Position numbers and translations under genes: made by a program. A DNA stretch of 32,828 bases, taken from NCBI GenBank assembly GCA_003857395.1, contig RPRC01000105.1:1-32828 (forward strand). Reading direction: 5' to 3'. Numbering within the stretch: the stretch's first letter is position 1; every line of letters begins with the position of its first letter. The notes under the pieces are model-generated. The model was given only the letters and a program-made list of their open reading frames with translations. It was not told where the DNA came from and searched no databases. Shown in pieces: positions 30,872 through 32,828 of the stretch. Origin of the DNA: Geobacter sp. Lineage in GTDB: Bacteria > Desulfobacterota > Desulfuromonadia > Geobacterales > Geobacteraceae.

Positions 30872-31600
30872 CCTTCCGGCAACAGTTTTTGTGTGGCACT
30901 CAAGGCAAACGGCACGCTCTGGCTATGGGGTTATATATCATCCCTAGGTGCCACAAACAGCATGACTCCCATTCAATACGGTTCGGACAGTGATTGGGTG
31001 AAAGTGGCCGCTGGACAGCATGTCATGGCGATAAAGTCGAACGGGGCCTTGTGGGGCTGGGGAAATAATGGCAACGGCCAGGTAGGGAATGGAACTACGG
31101 TTGGTCCAGTGACGGATCCCTTCCAGATCCAGCCGGGACAAACCTGGCAAAGCGTCTCCGTCAATTTTTATAGCACCCATGCGTTACGATCGGATCAAAC
31201 ATTATGGTCCTGGGGGTTTCAGGGCTCGGGTTCGCTTGGCCAGGGGACGGATGGCGGTGGGAGCGGCAATGTCACGACTCCCGGCCAGATCGGCGTGGAT
31301 ACCAACTGGGCATGTGTTGTGTCCGGGGAGTCCAACACCATGGCGATCAAAACTGACGGAACTCTTTGGGGGTGGGGCTCGAATATTAGTTCTGCACTTG
31401 GTGACGGTACGGATCTCAAGAGGGTATCCCCTGTTCCTATCGGCGGTGATACTGATTGGCAGAGTGTGGCGGTCGGCGATTATTTCGGCATCGGCTTGAA
31501 AACAAACGGGGACTTTTGGGGTTGGGGGGATAATTCCAGTGGTCAACTGGGAGACACCCTGCAAACCGTCAGCACGACGCCAAGACTCATTAATCCTTGA
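30872..31600 (+). pseudogene. 5'-truncated RCC1-repeat protein gene
   Basis: About 240 codons of RCC1-type beta-propeller blades. Each unit reads like 'W..VA.G..H..A+K..G.LW.WG.N..GQLG.GT': 'GNSFCVALKANGTLWLWG', 'HVMAIKSNGALWGWGNN', 'STHALRSDQTLWSWG', 'NTMAIKTDGTLWGWGSN', 'YFGIGLKTNGDFWGWGDN', so about four to five of the usual seven blades. The frame is open leftward only to 30872, where it meets a RAYT-border repeat. There is no ribosome site or signal peptide, although such proteins are normally secreted. The C-terminal end and stop seem natural. A GTG at 30893 could start a shorter product, but I think the gene is broken. Confidence 0.8.
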
Positions 31601-31740
31601 TACGGCAGCACCGTTATACTGCTGATCAAAAAACTCGATTACTCATACCCACTTTGGATCTATGACATGTCAAGGGATGATGTTGGTTACAACCAGAAAA
31701 TAACGAAAGAGCTTATGGGGGAGTTTGAATAGCAGATCAA

Positions 31741-31792
31741 CCAATAGCGGAAACTTTGGCCGCCTTGCGGCTCCCTCCGTTTCCGCTATTGG
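31741..31792. repeat. 14-bp palindrome with an inner hairpin
   Basis: CCAATAGCGGAAAC (31741-31754) is perfectly inverted at GTTTCCGCTATTGG (31779-31792). The 24-base loop contains a smaller stem, CCGC-CTT-GCGG. The form is that of a branched REP-like element. Confidence 0.85.
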
Positions 31793-31888
31793 TAAGATTT
31801 TCAGTGAGGCAACGAGGCGGGAATTATAATTGTCGCTGACCGGGAAATATAGTTGACGTTCATCAGGCAAGCATTAGGTGATGGAAAC

Positions 31889-31970
31889 GAATCTCCGCCA
31901 AGTCGCCTTTGTCGCCAAGTAATACTCTCGCCTTCTGGACAAATACCTCCGTCCCGCTAGTCTTCCTAAG
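31889..31970 (-). pseudogene. Internal fragment of a RAYT transposase gene
   Basis: On the minus strand it reads 'GTEVFVQKARVLLGDKGDLAEI', matching 'GTEAFVHQARGFLGEKDDMAEI' in the C-terminal half of the intact RAYT (about residues 197-218). A gap of roughly 15 bp relative to the intact gene occurs near 31957, then weak similarity continues to about 31970. Nothing of the catalytic half remains. Confidence 0.82.
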
Positions 31971-31996
31971 TCAATAGAATACCTGGCTAGCAATGC

Positions 31997-32017
31997 ACGC
32001 CGCATAGCGGCGTCTTT
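31997..32017 (+). terminator. Small hairpin followed by T-run
   Basis: ACGCCGC-ATA-GCGGCGT followed by CTTTT. It has the form of a weak terminator on the plus strand, possibly left from a lost gene. Confidence 0.5.
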
Positions 32018-32064
32018 TCATATGCACTCCGAGGTTAAGTATTGCACACTCCGGGGTCGCTGAT

Positions 32065-32119
32065 TTCAAATAGCAAGTGCCCCCCTTATCAAAAATGTGA
32101 TAATTCAAGACTTGACCCC
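32065..32119 (+). repeat. RAYT-border repeat, copy 2
   Basis: Direct copy of 30813-30867 (TTCAAATAGCAAGTGC ... AATTCAAGACTTGACCCC). Together the two enclose the RCC1 fragment and the RAYT internal fragment, a 1.25-kb segment. Confidence 0.75.
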
Positions 32120-32320
32120 AAACAGCGAGAATTAAGTAAAGTTGTATTTTCTACCATTTCATCCATCAGCAAAATGTTCCTTTAAAAAAGATCGATCTGG
32201 GGAAAATATTTCTCATTACTCTCTTACACTTATTCCCTACCACTGAATTCGGAATCTCAAGCATAAACACCGAAACGGCAACCCCCTTGTGGCCTTTTAA
32301 AACACAGCAGACCAAAACGT

Positions 32321-32828
32321 CTACCCACCCCGCCGATTATCCTCAAACATCTCCACCGGCATCGGATATCGCAACCGCCAAACCATCTTGATCGGCCGCT
32401 CACTCTCGTAACTCACCCGTTCCACCGGCCCCAGATAGGTAAACGGTACCGTGACCCCGTTACGCTTCTTCTGGTCGCGGGCAAAGACCAGGATCGTGTA
32501 ATCCCACTGCCGATGGTGAATCAGATTCTGCCCATCAGAGTGATGCTGAGCGGTATTCGCCTGTGACTCCCAATGCAAGAGTTCCCGACTGATAGGATAA
32601 TCCGCATACATGGTGCTCGGTGAAAATTCTTTTTCGGTCTTCTGAAAGGTAACCAACAGCACATAGGCCTTCACTTCAGGAAAATGAAACACACCCACCC
32701 CGGTCTGTCCGGACGTCTCTAGAGTTGCTTTACCAAAGACCGCCTGAATTTCCTTGCCCCCGTAACGGGAATGAAGTTCTAGCGGACAAGCAAAAGGAAG
32801 TTCAGGAATCTGCCCACTAACTTCTGTA
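32321..32828 (-). CDS. C-terminal part of a DUF3427 helicase (runs off the right edge)
   Basis: The last about 169 residues of a protein whose 5' part is outside the window; the frame is open to base 32827 with no stop. 'FSPSTMYADYPISRELLHWESQANTAQHHSDGQNLIHH' and 'TILVFARDQKKRNGVTVPFTYLGPVERVSYESERPIKMVWRLRYPMPVEMF' match the DUF3427 region found at the C-terminus of large DEAD/DEAH helicases that also carry phospholipase D-like nuclease domains. Such proteins are linked to DNA restriction or phage defence in some genomes, but here only the tail is visible. The internal GTG at 32698 is not a real start. Confidence 0.85.
   Translation of the reverse strand, partial: TEVSGQIPELPFACPLELHSRYGGKEIQAVFGKATLETSGQTGVGVFHFPEVKAYVLLVTFQKTEKEFSPSTMYADYPISRELLHWESQANTAQHHSDGQNLIHHRQWDYTILVFARDQKKRNGVTVPFTYLGPVERVSYESERPIKMVWRLRYPMPVEMFEDNRRGG

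Larger units (their letters stand above)
31601..32320. other. Non-coding region with hairpins and RAYT debris
   Basis: About 720 bp without an intact gene. It holds the palindrome at 31741-31792, a RAYT gene fragment at 31889-31970, a small hairpin with T-run at 31997-32017 and a RAYT-border repeat at 32065-32119. The rest is AT-rich and nothing further was recognised. Confidence 0.6.

Overview
The window looks like a chromosomal segment of a Geobacter-like member of the Desulfuromonadales (Desulfobacterota). This is an inference from gene content and style: PAS histidine kinases, a PPi-dependent phosphofructokinase of the long type, a PEP-CTERM protein, many small lipoproteins and RAYT (REP-associated tyrosine transposase) elements. 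No rRNA or tRNA gene was seen, so placement is not anchored by a marker.

Region 1 (1-6.7 kb) starts with two plus-strand genes, a YqaA-type membrane protein and a YchJ-type SEC-C protein. Nine short genes then lie on the minus strand, read from 5.6 kb down to 1.36 kb. Several act on nucleic acids: DTW-domain tRNA modification, VF530-type DNA binding, YehS, RluA pseudouridine synthase, an RNase H fold and a GIY-YIG protein. A membrane-anchored sensor-like protein (6.06-6.65 kb) follows. Region 2 (6.95-9.3 kb) is a GC-rich two-gene unit: a multi-pass transporter and an M19 membrane dipeptidase, probably for peptide uptake and cleavage.

Region 3 (9.4-13 kb) carries two related secreted Tyr/Pro-rich proteins on opposite strands, a small lipoprotein, a DUF4870-like membrane protein, a frameshifted VOC/glyoxalase remnant, and one copy of a 181-bp foldback repeat. 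Region 4 (13.3-20.5 kb) is ordinary chromosome: PPi-phosphofructokinase, a hybrid sensor kinase with a periplasmic binding protein behind it, and a lone tryptophan synthase beta chain.

Region 5 (20.5-32.8 kb) is accessory and heavily rearranged. Intact genes are a family-4 glycosyltransferase, an MscS channel, an iron-sulfur flavoprotein, a PAS histidine kinase with a cysteine cluster, one intact RAYT transposase, three lipoproteins (one with a PDZ domain), a PEP-CTERM protein, and the C-terminal end of a DUF3427 helicase running off the right edge. Between them is debris: two RAYT gene fragments, orphan RAYT ends, an ISL3-like transposase fragment, a 5'-truncated RCC1-repeat gene, a copy of the kinase 3' end fused to a RAYT end, REP-like hairpins, the second 180-bp foldback copy in inverted orientation, and a 229-bp MITE-like element with 20-bp terminal inverted repeats and an exact 11-bp target duplication.

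The most unusual signals are these small non-coding elements and the recombination junctions, not a new protein system. I did not find a convincing defence or biosynthetic cluster.
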